Shown: positions 16,169 through 24,790 of the stretch, piece after piece
Layout: every line of letters starts with the position of its first letter
Position numbering within the stretch: the first letter of the stretch is position 1
Notes under the pieces: model-generated
Told to the model about the DNA's origin: nothing
Database searches by the model: none
What the model saw: only the letters and a program-made list of their open reading frames with translations
Source: Croceimicrobium sp965656185
GTDB taxonomy: Bacteria > Bacteroidota > Bacteroidia > Flavobacteriales > Schleiferiaceae
Direction: 5' to 3'
DNA length: 64,000 bases
Assembly (NCBI GenBank): GCA_965656185.1
Contig: CBFHJH010000012.1
Span: 1-64,000 of the forward strand
Position numbers and translations under genes: made by a program

Positions 16169-18367
16169 TTGGAATCACAAACTTCTAAGGCTCAGGAAAC
16201 ATTAAAGAAATTTTTTGGCTTCAATGGTTTTAAGGGAAACCAAGCAGGAGTCATCGAGAATTTACTCCAGGGTCGAGATACATTCGTAATCATGCCTACC
16301 GGTGGCGGTAAGTCCATGTGCTATCAGCTGCCTGCTATTATGCAGGAAGGAACCGCGATAGTGGTTTCTCCGCTCATCGCCCTGATGAAAAATCAGGTAG
16401 ATAGCTTACGGGGCTTTGCCGATGAAACCGGGATCGCTCATGTATTGAATTCCTCTCTCAGTAAAAAAGATATTGAAAGGGTTAAAGAAGAAGTACTTAG
16501 TGGTGTCACTAAGTTGCTCTACGTAGCTCCCGAATCACTTACCAAAGAGGATAACATCGAGTTTTTGCGCAAGGCAAGGATTTCCTTCTACGCGATCGAT
16601 GAAGCACATTGTATCTCAGAGTGGGGTCATGATTTCCGGCCAGAATACCGCAATCTCAAGCACATAATTCAAAAGATCGGTCGTAAGCCTATTATCGGCC
16701 TTACCGCTACTGCTACTCCAAAAGTGCAGAGCGATATTCAGAAAAATTTGGGCATGGAGGATGCTACCGTCTTTAAGGCTTCCTTTAATCGTCCCAACCT
16801 TTTTTACGAGGTACGTCCCAAGACCGAACACGTCGATCGCGATATCATTCGCTTTATAAAGAAAAAGGAAGGTCAGAGCGGCATTATTTATTGCCTCAGT
16901 CGCAAGAAAGTGGAAGAACTTGCCCAAACCCTGCAGGTCAATGGGATCAAGACCCTTCCCTACCACGCCGGCCTCGATGCTTCAACGCGTTCTAAGCATC
17001 AAGACGCCTTCTTAATGGAAGAAGTGGACGTGATCGTAGCCACCATTGCTTTTGGCATGGGGATCGATAAACCGGATGTGCGTTTTGTGATCCATTACGA
17101 CATGCCGAAGAGCTTAGAAAGCTATTACCAGGAAACCGGACGTGCTGGCCGAGACGGTGGTGAAGGGCATTGCCTGGCCTTTTACGCTTACAAGGACGTG
17201 GAGAAACTGGAAAAGTTCCTCAATGGCAAACCAGTATCGGAACAAGAAATTGGCATGCAACTGCTACAAGAAGTGGTCGCCTACGCCGAAACGGCCATGA
17301 ATCGCCGTAAATTCTTACTGCATTATTTCGGTGAGCAATTTGATGAGGATACGGGGCCCGGAGCGAAAAACGACGATAATAGTCAAAATCCGCGCAAGCA
17401 ATTCGACGCTCAGGGCGACTTAAAACTGGTGCTCGAAACCATTCTCGCCACCAACCAGCGCTTTAAGGCCAAATCGGTGGTAGATACCCTCATCGGCAAG
17501 TTGGGCAGTATCCTTAAGCAATACAAAGTACAGGATCTCGACGTCTTTAATCAAGGGGCCGATAAGTCGGATAAACATTGGATGGGCGTAATTCGCCAGG
17601 CCATTGTGCAAGGTTACCTACGAAAAGACATCGAAAAGTATGGCGTCCTTTTCTTAAGTGATAAGGGACAACAATTCTTGATCGACCCCCATCCCTTTAT
17701 GATCGCTGAAGATCACGATTATGAGGAGGAAGCTGGTCAAGAAGAAATCATAAAAGAACAAAAAGCGGGCGCTTCATTCGATCCAGCCCTTTTCGATATG
17801 CTGAAGCAGCTTACCCGCAAAGTGGCCAAGCAGAAAGGTTTACCGCCTTTTACCGTTTTCCAAGAGCCTTCGCTCAACGAAATGGCTCTGCACTACCCTA
17901 CTAGTTTAGATGAGCTGATACAGATCTCTGGGGTAGGTGAAGGCAAAGCCCGTAAATTCGGTAAGCCCTTTTTGGAGTTGATCCAAAAATATGTCGACGA
18001 GAATAATATCGAAAAAGACGATGGCCTCTTGGTGAAGTCGGTGGTCAATAAATCGGGCTTAAAGGTTTACATCATCCAGAGTACCGATCGCAAATTACCC
18101 TTAGAGGATATTGCAGCGGCCAAAGGTTTAGAGATGGAAGCGCTGATTACCGAAATCGAGCACATCGTGCACTCTGGCACGAAGATCAACCTCAATTATG
18201 TGATCGAAGATATGCTCGACGAGGACCAGGTGGAAGAAATTCATGATTATTTCATGGAAGCCGAATCAGACGACTTAGCTTTGGCCTACGATGAGTTTGA
18301 TGGCGATTACAGCGAAGAAGAACTGCGCTACATGCGGATTAAATTCATGAGTGAAGTAGCAAATTAA
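16169..18367 (+). CDS. recQ: ATP-dependent DNA helicase RecQ
   Basis: 732 residues from a TTG start; no in-frame ATG exists before the Walker A motif. It is a superfamily 2 3'-5' helicase: Walker A P-T-G-G-G-K-S near 48-54, D-E-A-H near 139-142, and Q-E-T-G-R-A-G-R-D-G near 320. The RQC and HRDC domains follow (HRDC about 540-605), then an acidic tail of about 110 residues. The zinc-binding subdomain lacks all four cysteines: after R-R-K-F-L-L-H-Y-F-G-E comes an acidic G/D/N-rich stretch without cysteine. I recall this as usual in Bacteroidota RecQ, so the protein is probably functional. Confidence 0.95.
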   Translation: MESQTSKAQETLKKFFGFNGFKGNQAGVIENLLQGRDTFVIMPTGGGKSMCYQLPAIMQEGTAIVVSPLIALMKNQVDSLRGFADETGIAHVLNSSLSKKDIERVKEEVLSGVTKLLYVAPESLTKEDNIEFLRKARISFYAIDEAHCISEWGHDFRPEYRNLKHIIQKIGRKPIIGLTATATPKVQSDIQKNLGMEDATVFKASFNRPNLFYEVRPKTEHVDRDIIRFIKKKEGQSGIIYCLSRKKVEELAQTLQVNGIKTLPYHAGLDASTRSKHQDAFLMEEVDVIVATIAFGMGIDKPDVRFVIHYDMPKSLESYYQETGRAGRDGGEGHCLAFYAYKDVEKLEKFLNGKPVSEQEIGMQLLQEVVAYAETAMNRRKFLLHYFGEQFDEDTGPGAKNDDNSQNPRKQFDAQGDLKLVLETILATNQRFKAKSVVDTLIGKLGSILKQYKVQDLDVFNQGADKSDKHWMGVIRQAIVQGYLRKDIEKYGVLFLSDKGQQFLIDPHPFMIAEDHDYEEEAGQEEIIKEQKAGASFDPALFDMLKQLTRKVAKQKGLPPFTVFQEPSLNEMALHYPTSLDELIQISGVGEGKARKFGKPFLELIQKYVDENNIEKDDGLLVKSVVNKSGLKVYIIQSTDRKLPLEDIAAAKGLEMEALITEIEHIVHSGTKINLNYVIEDMLDEDQVEEIHDYFMEAESDDLALAYDEFDGDYSEEELRYMRIKFMSEVAN

Positions 18368-18390
18368 CTTACCCTTTTCAGGCATTATCA

Positions 18391-18942
18391 ATGCAAATTA
18401 TCGAAACCCAGATCCCGGGCCTTTTGGAAATCATTCCGCAAGTATTTGGCGACCACCGGGGCTATTTTTACGAATCCTACAATAAGGAAGTTTTCCAAAA
18501 CTTTGGCGTGCACCACGAATTCGTGCAAGACAATCAATCCATGAGTAATAAAGGTGTTTTGCGCGGCCTGCACTTTCAAAACCCACCCTACGCCCAGGGA
18601 AAGCTAGTGCGGGTTATTCAAGGAGCCGTGCTCGATGTGGTGGTCGATATCCGAAAAGGATCGCCTACTTATGGCAAGCACCATAAAGTGCACCTTAGCG
18701 GAGAAAATAAACTCATGTTTTGGGTGCCACCGGGCTTTGCTCACGGCTTCGTCACCTTAGAAGATGAAACTATTTTCAGCTATAAGTGTACTAATGTATA
18801 CAATAAAGAAAGCGAAGGCTCCGTATTATGGAATGACCCGTCCTTGGGAATCGATTGGGGTATCGAAGATCCTCAACTTTCCGAAAAAGACTTGATCGCC
18901 CAGCCCCTCGCCGACTTAGAAACTCAATTTATCTATTCATGA
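18391..18942 (+). CDS. rfbC: dTDP-4-dehydrorhamnose 3,5-epimerase
   Basis: 183 residues, the usual RmlC length. It catalyses the third step of dTDP-L-rhamnose synthesis. Typical cupin features are V-L-R-G-L-H-F-Q with the catalytic His near residue 64, G-K-L-V-R-V-I-x-G, and V-V-V-D-I-R-K-G-S-P-T-Y-G-K. The C-terminal segment W-x-x-x-x-L-x-I-D-W matches the family. It is alone: rfbA, rfbB and rfbD are absent from the window. Its stop overlaps the next gene's start (ATGA). Confidence 0.95.
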   Translation: MQIIETQIPGLLEIIPQVFGDHRGYFYESYNKEVFQNFGVHHEFVQDNQSMSNKGVLRGLHFQNPPYAQGKLVRVIQGAVLDVVVDIRKGSPTYGKHHKVHLSGENKLMFWVPPGFAHGFVTLEDETIFSYKCTNVYNKESEGSVLWNDPSLGIDWGIEDPQLSEKDLIAQPLADLETQFIYS

Positions 18943-19919
18943 AAAAATGGGCCCTTACCATCCTAATCGCTTTGGCTAGCATGATCGTAGCATCGGTGCT
19001 AACCTATGCCACGGTAAATGATACTGAAGACGGGGTTCAAAAACAGAAGTTCAAGGATAATTACAATATTTACAGCTTACCCATCCCCGAAAAAGTAAGT
19101 TTTGCGGGTGAAGACATTCCGCTTACCCAAGCACATGTGCGTGAAAGTTTCGACCGCGAGTTATTGGTCAATACCTATTGGCAAAGTCAGACTGTTTTGT
19201 TCATTAAACGCTCCGCCCGCCACCTACCGGTTATTGAGGCGATCTTGAAAGAAGAAGGGGTTCCGGCTGATTTCAAATACCTCCCCTTGATCGAATCGGG
19301 CCTTACCCATGTGGTATCGCCCGCCGGCGCGGTAAGTTATTGGCAGCTAATGGAAGGTACGGCCAAAGATTACGGCTTGGAGGTAAATAATGCGGTAGAC
19401 GAACGTTATCACCTCGAGAAATCTACCCGAGCGGCCTGTGCTTATTTGAAAGAAGCTTATGCCGAATTCGGCACCTGGACCTTGGCCGCAGCCAGCTATA
19501 ATATGGGCATTAGTGGTTTGCGCAAGCAATTAGACCGCCAAAGAGGGCAATCTTATTTCGATCTTAATCTCAACTCCGAAACGGCCCGCTACGTATACCG
19601 TCTCCTGGCCATCAAAGAGATCTTGGCCGACCCCGAAGTCTATGGCTTTAAAGTGCGTGAAAAAGATCGTTACCAACCGATTCCAACCTTTAGCTTAAAG
19701 ATAGACACTGCGGTAAGCCACGTGGCTTCCATAACCGAAAAATACGGCATCAATTATCGCATTCTTAAATTTCATAATCCTTGGCTGCGCATGGAATACT
19801 TGCCGGCTACCGCAGGGAAGACCTATGAAATCAAGATTCCCCAGGAAAACTACCGTGAATTTGAGGATAATGCTAGTGCGGCCGACAGCAGCGCTAAACC
19901 CCTAGTACCGCAAAAATAA
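18939..19919 (+). CDS. MltD-like lytic transglycosylase
   Basis: 326 residues from the ATG at 18939. This start gives a proper signal/anchor sequence, whereas the longer open frame would add 28 residues inside rfbC. The SLT domain spans about 85-230. The catalytic Glu is in L-P-L-I-E-S-G-L, followed by S-P-A-G-A-x-x-Y-W-Q-L-M-x-G-T-A and A-A-A-S-Y-N-M-G. The C-terminal 80 residues look like a degenerate LysM-like module. It cleaves peptidoglycan glycan strands in the periplasm. It overlaps rfbC by four bases and precedes a small membrane protein by five. Confidence 0.88.
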   Translation: MKKWALTILIALASMIVASVLTYATVNDTEDGVQKQKFKDNYNIYSLPIPEKVSFAGEDIPLTQAHVRESFDRELLVNTYWQSQTVLFIKRSARHLPVIEAILKEEGVPADFKYLPLIESGLTHVVSPAGAVSYWQLMEGTAKDYGLEVNNAVDERYHLEKSTRAACAYLKEAYAEFGTWTLAAASYNMGISGLRKQLDRQRGQSYFDLNLNSETARYVYRLLAIKEILADPEVYGFKVREKDRYQPIPTFSLKIDTAVSHVASITEKYGINYRILKFHNPWLRMEYLPATAGKTYEIKIPQENYREFEDNASAADSSAKPLVPQK

Positions 19920-19924
19920 TTACG

Positions 19925-20203
19925 ATGGAAGCTCCTAAACTACCAAGTTTCATACGTCAAAATAAGCACAAGACCTTCGAGTTTAAACCGCGTTATTACA
20001 ATGAACGCAAAGAACGCATTGAAGAATTGCGCAAGAAGTATGGTAAGGCCGATCCTCAGGAGCGTAAGGGAGGCGAACACCTACGTGGTGAACTTTCCGA
20101 CCGCTGGCGCGAGAATCGTCAGACCAAGGTGAACTCTAGTAACCGCACCCTCTTACTCATCGTGGTAGCACTATTAGCCCTAACCTATCTTTTAATACGA
20201 TAA
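19925..20203 (+). CDS. Small single-pass membrane protein, mutL-linked
   Basis: 92 residues. The N-terminal 70 are basic and charged, containing F-E-F-K-P-R-Y-Y and a helical K/E/R-rich region. The last 20 residues form one membrane segment (about 72-90). Proteins with this K-P-R-Y-Y pattern occur before mutL in many Flavobacteriia and have sometimes been mislabelled as riboflavin synthase subunits. The function is unknown. It sits one base before the mutL start and five bases after the transglycosylase stop. Confidence 0.75.
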   Translation: MEAPKLPSFIRQNKHKTFEFKPRYYNERKERIEELRKKYGKADPQERKGGEHLRGELSDRWRENRQTKVNSSNRTLLLIVVALLALTYLLIR

Positions 20204-20204
20204 T

Positions 20205-22043
20205 ATGGCCGATATCATCAGGCTTCTGCCCGATAATGTAGCCAACCAGATCGCCGCCGGTGAAGTAGTGCAAAGGCCTGCTTCGGTGGTGAAGGAACTA
20301 CTGGAAAATAGTGTCGACGCCGGCGCAAGCGAAATTCAACTGATCGTTCAGGAAAGTGGTAAAAACTTGATCCAGGTGAGCGATAATGGCAAAGGGATGT
20401 CGGAGACCGATGCCCGCATGGCCTTTGAAAGGCACGCCACCTCTAAGATCCAAAAGGCGGAAGATATCTTTGGCATTATGACCAAGGGGTTTCGCGGTGA
20501 AGCCTTGGCCTCCATTGCCGCGGTCTCCAAATTACAAATGCGCACCCGTACCGCCGAAAACGAATTGGGTACCGAGCTTAAGATCGCTGCCAATGAGGTA
20601 GAATCGCAGGACTTTTGCAATTGCCCCCAAGGCACGAGCATAAGTGTGCGCTCCTTATTTTACAATATCCCCGCACGACGTAATTTCTTAAAATCCAATC
20701 AGGTCGAATTACGTCATATCATCGACGAATTCGAGCGGGTGGCCATGGCTCATCCCGATGTGAGCTTTCGCTTCGAGCATAATAGTAGCGAGCTGTTTCA
20801 CCTGCCAGCCTCCAGTCTGCGCCAGCGAATCGTAAATATCTTCGGCAAGAAATACAATGAGAAATTGGTGCCGGTAGAAGAAGAAACCGACATCGTGCGC
20901 ATTCAAGGTTTTGTAGGTAAACCTGAATTTGCCAAAAAGACCCGCGGCGAGCAGTTTTTCTTTGTCAATTTCCGCTACATCCGCAATGGCTATTTGCATA
21001 AGGCGGTGCAAAAGGCTTTCGAGGGACTCTTGCTCGACGATAGCCATCCTAGCTACTTTCTCTACCTAGAGATCGATCCGGCCCGCATCGACGTGAATAT
21101 TCACCCCACCAAGACCGAGATCAAATTTGAAGATGAGCGGGCTATCCACAGCCTGATTCGCACCTCGGTAAAACATTCCTTAGGCCAATACAATATTGCC
21201 CCCAGCCTCGATTTCGATCATGATCCTAGCTTTAGTCCACCGCCGCCGCAAGGTAGAACGGTTGAGGCACCAGGCGTTTACATCGACCCAAGTTTTAATC
21301 CCTTTGATAAAAAGGAAAAGCCCCAAAAGGGTAGCTCCTCCGCCGCTGGCAACTGGCAAGCAGCGCATCCAAAATCGGCCGAAAGCCGCGAATGGGAATC
21401 CTTGCTTAACCAAATTCCGGAATTACCCGATCAGGATACCCATCGGCCAACTGAGCTCTTAGATCCAGAAAGTCCTGCGGTAAAGCAGAGTTATTTGCAA
21501 ATCGGCAGAAAATACCTCCTCAAAACCCATGGCGAAGGTCTAATGCTGATCCACCAAGGACGAGCGCACCAAAGGATCCTCTTCGAAAAGATCCTCGATT
21601 CGCTGCAAAACCAACAAGTAGCCAGTCAGCAATTACTCTTCCCTCAACAAATTGGCTTTAGTCCTTCCGATTATAGCCTTATGACCGAGCTCTTGGGCCC
21701 CCTGCGGGAAATGGGCTTCGATCTCGACGAATTCGGACAAAATGAACTGATCGTCCACGGCGTGCCCCTTTACCTCGAAGACCAGGCTTTGGCCGAACTC
21801 TTCCAGCAAATACTGGAGAGCAGCAAGGATTTTAATCCGAGCTCTAAAGGCGACCTAAGCGAAAAAATGGCAAAGAGTATGGCCAAATTGGCGGCTTTAA
21901 AGGTAGGAACGGTTCTTGAACAGGAAGCGATGGCGCATCTGGTCGACGAACTTTTTGCCTGTAGTGCACCTTATCACAGCCCCGATGGTAAGCCAACCAT
22001 TATAAATCTCGCCCTTGGCGATCTAGATAAAACATTTAGTTAA
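20205..22043 (+). CDS. mutL: DNA mismatch repair protein MutL
   Basis: 612 residues. The N-terminal GHKL ATPase is complete: I-A-A-G-E-V near 17-22, E-L-L-E-N-S-V-D-A-G near 33-42, D-N-G-K-G-M near 63-68, and T-K-G-F-R-G-E-A-L-A-S-I near 93-104. A proline-rich linker covers about 340-430. The C-terminal domain is present, but the endonuclease motifs are degenerate. In place of D-Q-H-A-x-x-E it has H-Q-G-R-A-H-Q, and in place of C-P-H-G-R-P it has S-P-D-G-K-P. The protein should bind ATP and partners but probably does not nick DNA itself. No MutH is present here. Confidence 0.96.
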   Translation: MADIIRLLPDNVANQIAAGEVVQRPASVVKELLENSVDAGASEIQLIVQESGKNLIQVSDNGKGMSETDARMAFERHATSKIQKAEDIFGIMTKGFRGEALASIAAVSKLQMRTRTAENELGTELKIAANEVESQDFCNCPQGTSISVRSLFYNIPARRNFLKSNQVELRHIIDEFERVAMAHPDVSFRFEHNSSELFHLPASSLRQRIVNIFGKKYNEKLVPVEEETDIVRIQGFVGKPEFAKKTRGEQFFFVNFRYIRNGYLHKAVQKAFEGLLLDDSHPSYFLYLEIDPARIDVNIHPTKTEIKFEDERAIHSLIRTSVKHSLGQYNIAPSLDFDHDPSFSPPPPQGRTVEAPGVYIDPSFNPFDKKEKPQKGSSSAAGNWQAAHPKSAESREWESLLNQIPELPDQDTHRPTELLDPESPAVKQSYLQIGRKYLLKTHGEGLMLIHQGRAHQRILFEKILDSLQNQQVASQQLLFPQQIGFSPSDYSLMTELLGPLREMGFDLDEFGQNELIVHGVPLYLEDQALAELFQQILESSKDFNPSSKGDLSEKMAKSMAKLAALKVGTVLEQEAMAHLVDELFACSAPYHSPDGKPTIINLALGDLDKTFS

Positions 22044-22774
22044 TGTTACGATTCAAACTTCTACCGGATGTCATCAAGAACCTCTTGATCATTAATGGTC
22101 TGTTCTTTTTGGCATCCCTTTCCCTAGGCAGCGTTTTTGGCTTAAACCTCAATGCGCTTCTGGGTTTATACCTGCCGCCATCCGAATCCTTTGAGCCCTA
22201 TCAATTGGTTACGCATATGTTTATGCACGGCGGACTGAGCCACATCTTCTTCAATATGTTCGCCTTGTGGATGTTTGGTTATTCTCTAGAGAACATCTGG
22301 GGAGCGAAGAAATTCCTTATATATTACCTCGTAACCGGCTTTGGGGCCGCTTTACTACACCTCGGTGTTCAGTATTGGGAGTTTCAGGCCCTAGCCAGTC
22401 AAATGAGCAGTGCCGATCTGCAAATGTTGATCGACGAAGGAGGCCAAATCCTGCGCAGCGGTCGCAATTACAGCGACCCGATTCTCGGCAAGGCCAATGC
22501 CATTCTAAACACCCCTACCGTTGGGGCATCGGGTGCCGTTTTTGGGGTACTTTTAGCCTTCGGTATGCTATTTCCTAACCAACGTATTTACCTCTATTTT
22601 GCCTTTCCGATCAAAGCGAAATACTTCGTGGCGGCCTACGGTGCCCTAGAATTGATCAATGGCTTGGCCAATGACCCAGGTTCCAATATTGCGCATTTTG
22701 CCCACCTTGGCGGAATGCTCTTTGGATTCTTACTTTTGAAGTATTGGAAAAACAATAGCGGCACTTACTACTAA
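22043..22774 (+). CDS. Rhomboid-family intramembrane serine protease (first of two)
   Basis: 243 residues, six or so membrane segments. The motifs are H-M-F-M-H-G-G-x-x-H-I-F-F-N-M in the first part, the serine in G-A-S-G-A-V-F-G near residue 170, and the histidine in A-H-F-A-H-L-G-G-M-L-F-G near 220. The Ser-His dyad is intact, so an active protease is expected. A hydrophilic insert of about 40 residues lies between the early helices and the catalytic serine. The start overlaps the mutL stop by one base (TAATG). Confidence 0.92.
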   Translation: MLRFKLLPDVIKNLLIINGLFFLASLSLGSVFGLNLNALLGLYLPPSESFEPYQLVTHMFMHGGLSHIFFNMFALWMFGYSLENIWGAKKFLIYYLVTGFGAALLHLGVQYWEFQALASQMSSADLQMLIDEGGQILRSGRNYSDPILGKANAILNTPTVGASGAVFGVLLAFGMLFPNQRIYLYFAFPIKAKYFVAAYGALELINGLANDPGSNIAHFAHLGGMLFGFLLLKYWKNNSGTYY

Positions 22775-23670
22775 TGAGTAGAATAATCGAGGATATTAAA
22801 CTGCAGTTTAAAATGGGAGGCTCCCTCAACCAATTGATCATGATCAATTTAGGGGTTTATGTCTTCTTTCTTGTATTGCGCATTGTTTCCTTCCTCTTCC
22901 AGAGCGACATCGCTGGGTTTTTCATTGATTTTACCGCCCTGCCCTCTTCCCTGCTCAAATTAGCCACGCGCCCCTGGACCATTATTAGCTATATGTTCCT
23001 GCACGAAGGCTTTTTTCACATCCTCTTTAATATGCTGTGGCTCTTTTTCGGCGGACAGTTATTCTTACAGTACTTCGGTGGGCGCAGGCTGATCAGTACT
23101 TACCTAATGGGGGGAATTTTAGGCGGTTTGCTCTACGTACTCTCCTACAATGTTTTCCCCGCTTTTAGCGATGTAGTGGCTTTTAGCAATAATCGCGGAG
23201 CCTCGGCTGGTGTGATGGCCATCATATTCGCTATAGCTACTTATAATCCCCGTTTTCCGGTTCGTCTCTTTTTTATGATTACCGTACCCCTTTGGGGCAT
23301 TGCGCTGTTTGCACTCTTTACCGATCTGATTGCTTTAGGCGATGGCAGTAATGCCGGTGGTAGAATCGCGCATCTTGGGGGCGCCTTATTTGGTTTCCTA
23401 ATGGCCCGCGCTTACAAAGAGGGTCGCGATCTAACTGAAGGCTTTTCCGCCCTATTGGATCGCCTGGCCAACCTCAATTTCTCGCGAGGACCTAAGCTGA
23501 AAAAGGTATACAGCAATAAAGGTGGTGGCAGCAAGTCAAGCGCCAAAGTACAGCGCAGCAATAACGATGAGGAGAAACTCAATAAGATCCTCGACAAGAT
23601 CTCGCGTTCCGGTTACGATAGTCTAAGCAAGGACGAAAAAGACCACCTCTTTAAATTTGGTAAGGATTAA
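22774..23670 (+). CDS. Rhomboid-family intramembrane serine protease (second of two)
   Basis: 298 residues. It shares the fold of its upstream neighbour: H-E-G-F-F-H-I-L-F-N-M-L-W-L-F-F-G-G near 70-90, G-A-S-A-G-V-M-A with the catalytic serine near 146, and R-I-A-H-L-G-G-A-L-F-G-F near 197. The residue after Ser is Ala and not Gly. The last 90 residues are a soluble basic tail that resembles the C-terminal region of other Bacteroidota rhomboids. Start and stop overlap the neighbours by one base, and the pair has probably been retained as a functional duplicate. Confidence 0.9.
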   Translation: MSRIIEDIKLQFKMGGSLNQLIMINLGVYVFFLVLRIVSFLFQSDIAGFFIDFTALPSSLLKLATRPWTIISYMFLHEGFFHILFNMLWLFFGGQLFLQYFGGRRLISTYLMGGILGGLLYVLSYNVFPAFSDVVAFSNNRGASAGVMAIIFAIATYNPRFPVRLFFMITVPLWGIALFALFTDLIALGDGSNAGGRIAHLGGALFGFLMARAYKEGRDLTEGFSALLDRLANLNFSRGPKLKKVYSNKGGGSKSSAKVQRSNNDEEKLNKILDKISRSGYDSLSKDEKDHLFKFGKD

Positions 23671-24749
23671 TGGCCCGGCGTAAATCGATAGTGGATGGGA
23701 TCCTTTACGTGATCAATACCATTCTCGCCTTTGCCCTAATGTGTTCCTATCTCAGTCAGTTTGTAGACCCACGTTACTTTTCTTGGTTCTCTTTCTTGGG
23801 TTTGGCCTATCCCTACCTGCTTTTAGCCAATTTGATCTTTGCCATATGGTGGGCCTTACGCTTAAAGCTGAAGATCATTTTACCCATCGTGGCCATTGCC
23901 TTGGGTTACCAACAGATCCCCACCCTATACCAATTAGGCGGAAACAATCAAGTAATTGCTCCGGGCGAAGAACTGAAGGTGATGACCTTTAATGTACGCA
24001 TGTTCAATGTTTTCAATTGGCTGGAGGCCGATGATATTCCCCAAGGCATTGAAAACCTCATCACTAAGGAAGATCCCGATGTATTGCTCATCCAAGAATA
24101 CCATTACCTAGAGCCACGCATCGAAATTAATTTCCCCTACGCCTACCACGAATTTCCCGCTCGTAAAGGAGGGACCGGGCAGATCATTTATAGTAAATAC
24201 CCCATCATTAACAAAGGTTTTGTAGAATACCCTAAACCTGAAGGAGTAGAGCGTAATGGGGCTGCCCTCTTTAGCGATATTCAGTGGAATGAAAAGGTAA
24301 TTCGCGTGGTAAATGTGCATTTGGCATCGGTAGGCCTGCAAGATGAGGACTATCAAAATCTCGCTAGTTTAAACGATAAGAATACCATGGAGCTGAAACG
24401 CGATCTCACAAAGATCGGCGGCGACCTTAAACGGGCCTTTATCAAAAGATCCTACCAAACCGAAGCCTTGGATAGTCTGATCAAAGCCAGCGATATGCCC
24501 ATTTTACTGGCAGGCGACTTCAACGACCCACCCACGAGCTACACCTATAAAAGCTTAAGGACCGAGCTTGACGATAGTTTTCTTGCTGCCGGCGATGGTT
24601 TAGAGCGAACCTATAATCGTGGCCCTCTGCCTTTGCGTATCGACTATATTCTCTACCCCGGCCAAAAAATGCGTTGTGTAGACTATAAAGTGCCCAAGGA
24701 ATTATTGAGCGACCATTATCCGGTGATCGCAAAATTCGCTTTTCGCTAA
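23670..24749 (+). CDS. Membrane-anchored endonuclease/exonuclease/phosphatase-family protein
   Basis: 359 residues. Three N-terminal hydrophobic segments (about 10-30, 35-60 and 66-82) anchor an EEP catalytic domain. Motifs are M-T-F-N-V-R near 105, L-I-Q-E-Y near 147, V-N-V-H-L-A-S near 215, G-D-F-N-D-P near 283 and S-D-H-Y-P-V near 349. All the metal and catalytic residues of the family are there. The substrate could be nucleic acid, a phospholipid or a phosphoinositide-like molecule; the membrane anchor favours an external or lipid substrate. One-base overlap with the rhomboid gene makes it part of the same operon. Confidence 0.88.
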   Translation: MARRKSIVDGILYVINTILAFALMCSYLSQFVDPRYFSWFSFLGLAYPYLLLANLIFAIWWALRLKLKIILPIVAIALGYQQIPTLYQLGGNNQVIAPGEELKVMTFNVRMFNVFNWLEADDIPQGIENLITKEDPDVLLIQEYHYLEPRIEINFPYAYHEFPARKGGTGQIIYSKYPIINKGFVEYPKPEGVERNGAALFSDIQWNEKVIRVVNVHLASVGLQDEDYQNLASLNDKNTMELKRDLTKIGGDLKRAFIKRSYQTEALDSLIKASDMPILLAGDFNDPPTSYTYKSLRTELDDSFLAAGDGLERTYNRGPLPLRIDYILYPGQKMRCVDYKVPKELLSDHYPVIAKFAFR

Positions 24750-24790
24750 ATTGGAACGATATTCGCTACAGCTAAATAAATAGCTTTTCG

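Noticed and set aside
18855..18938. Upstream extension of the lytic transglycosylase
   Set aside because: These 28 codons lie inside rfbC, have an Arg-rich composition, and would place the signal peptide internally.
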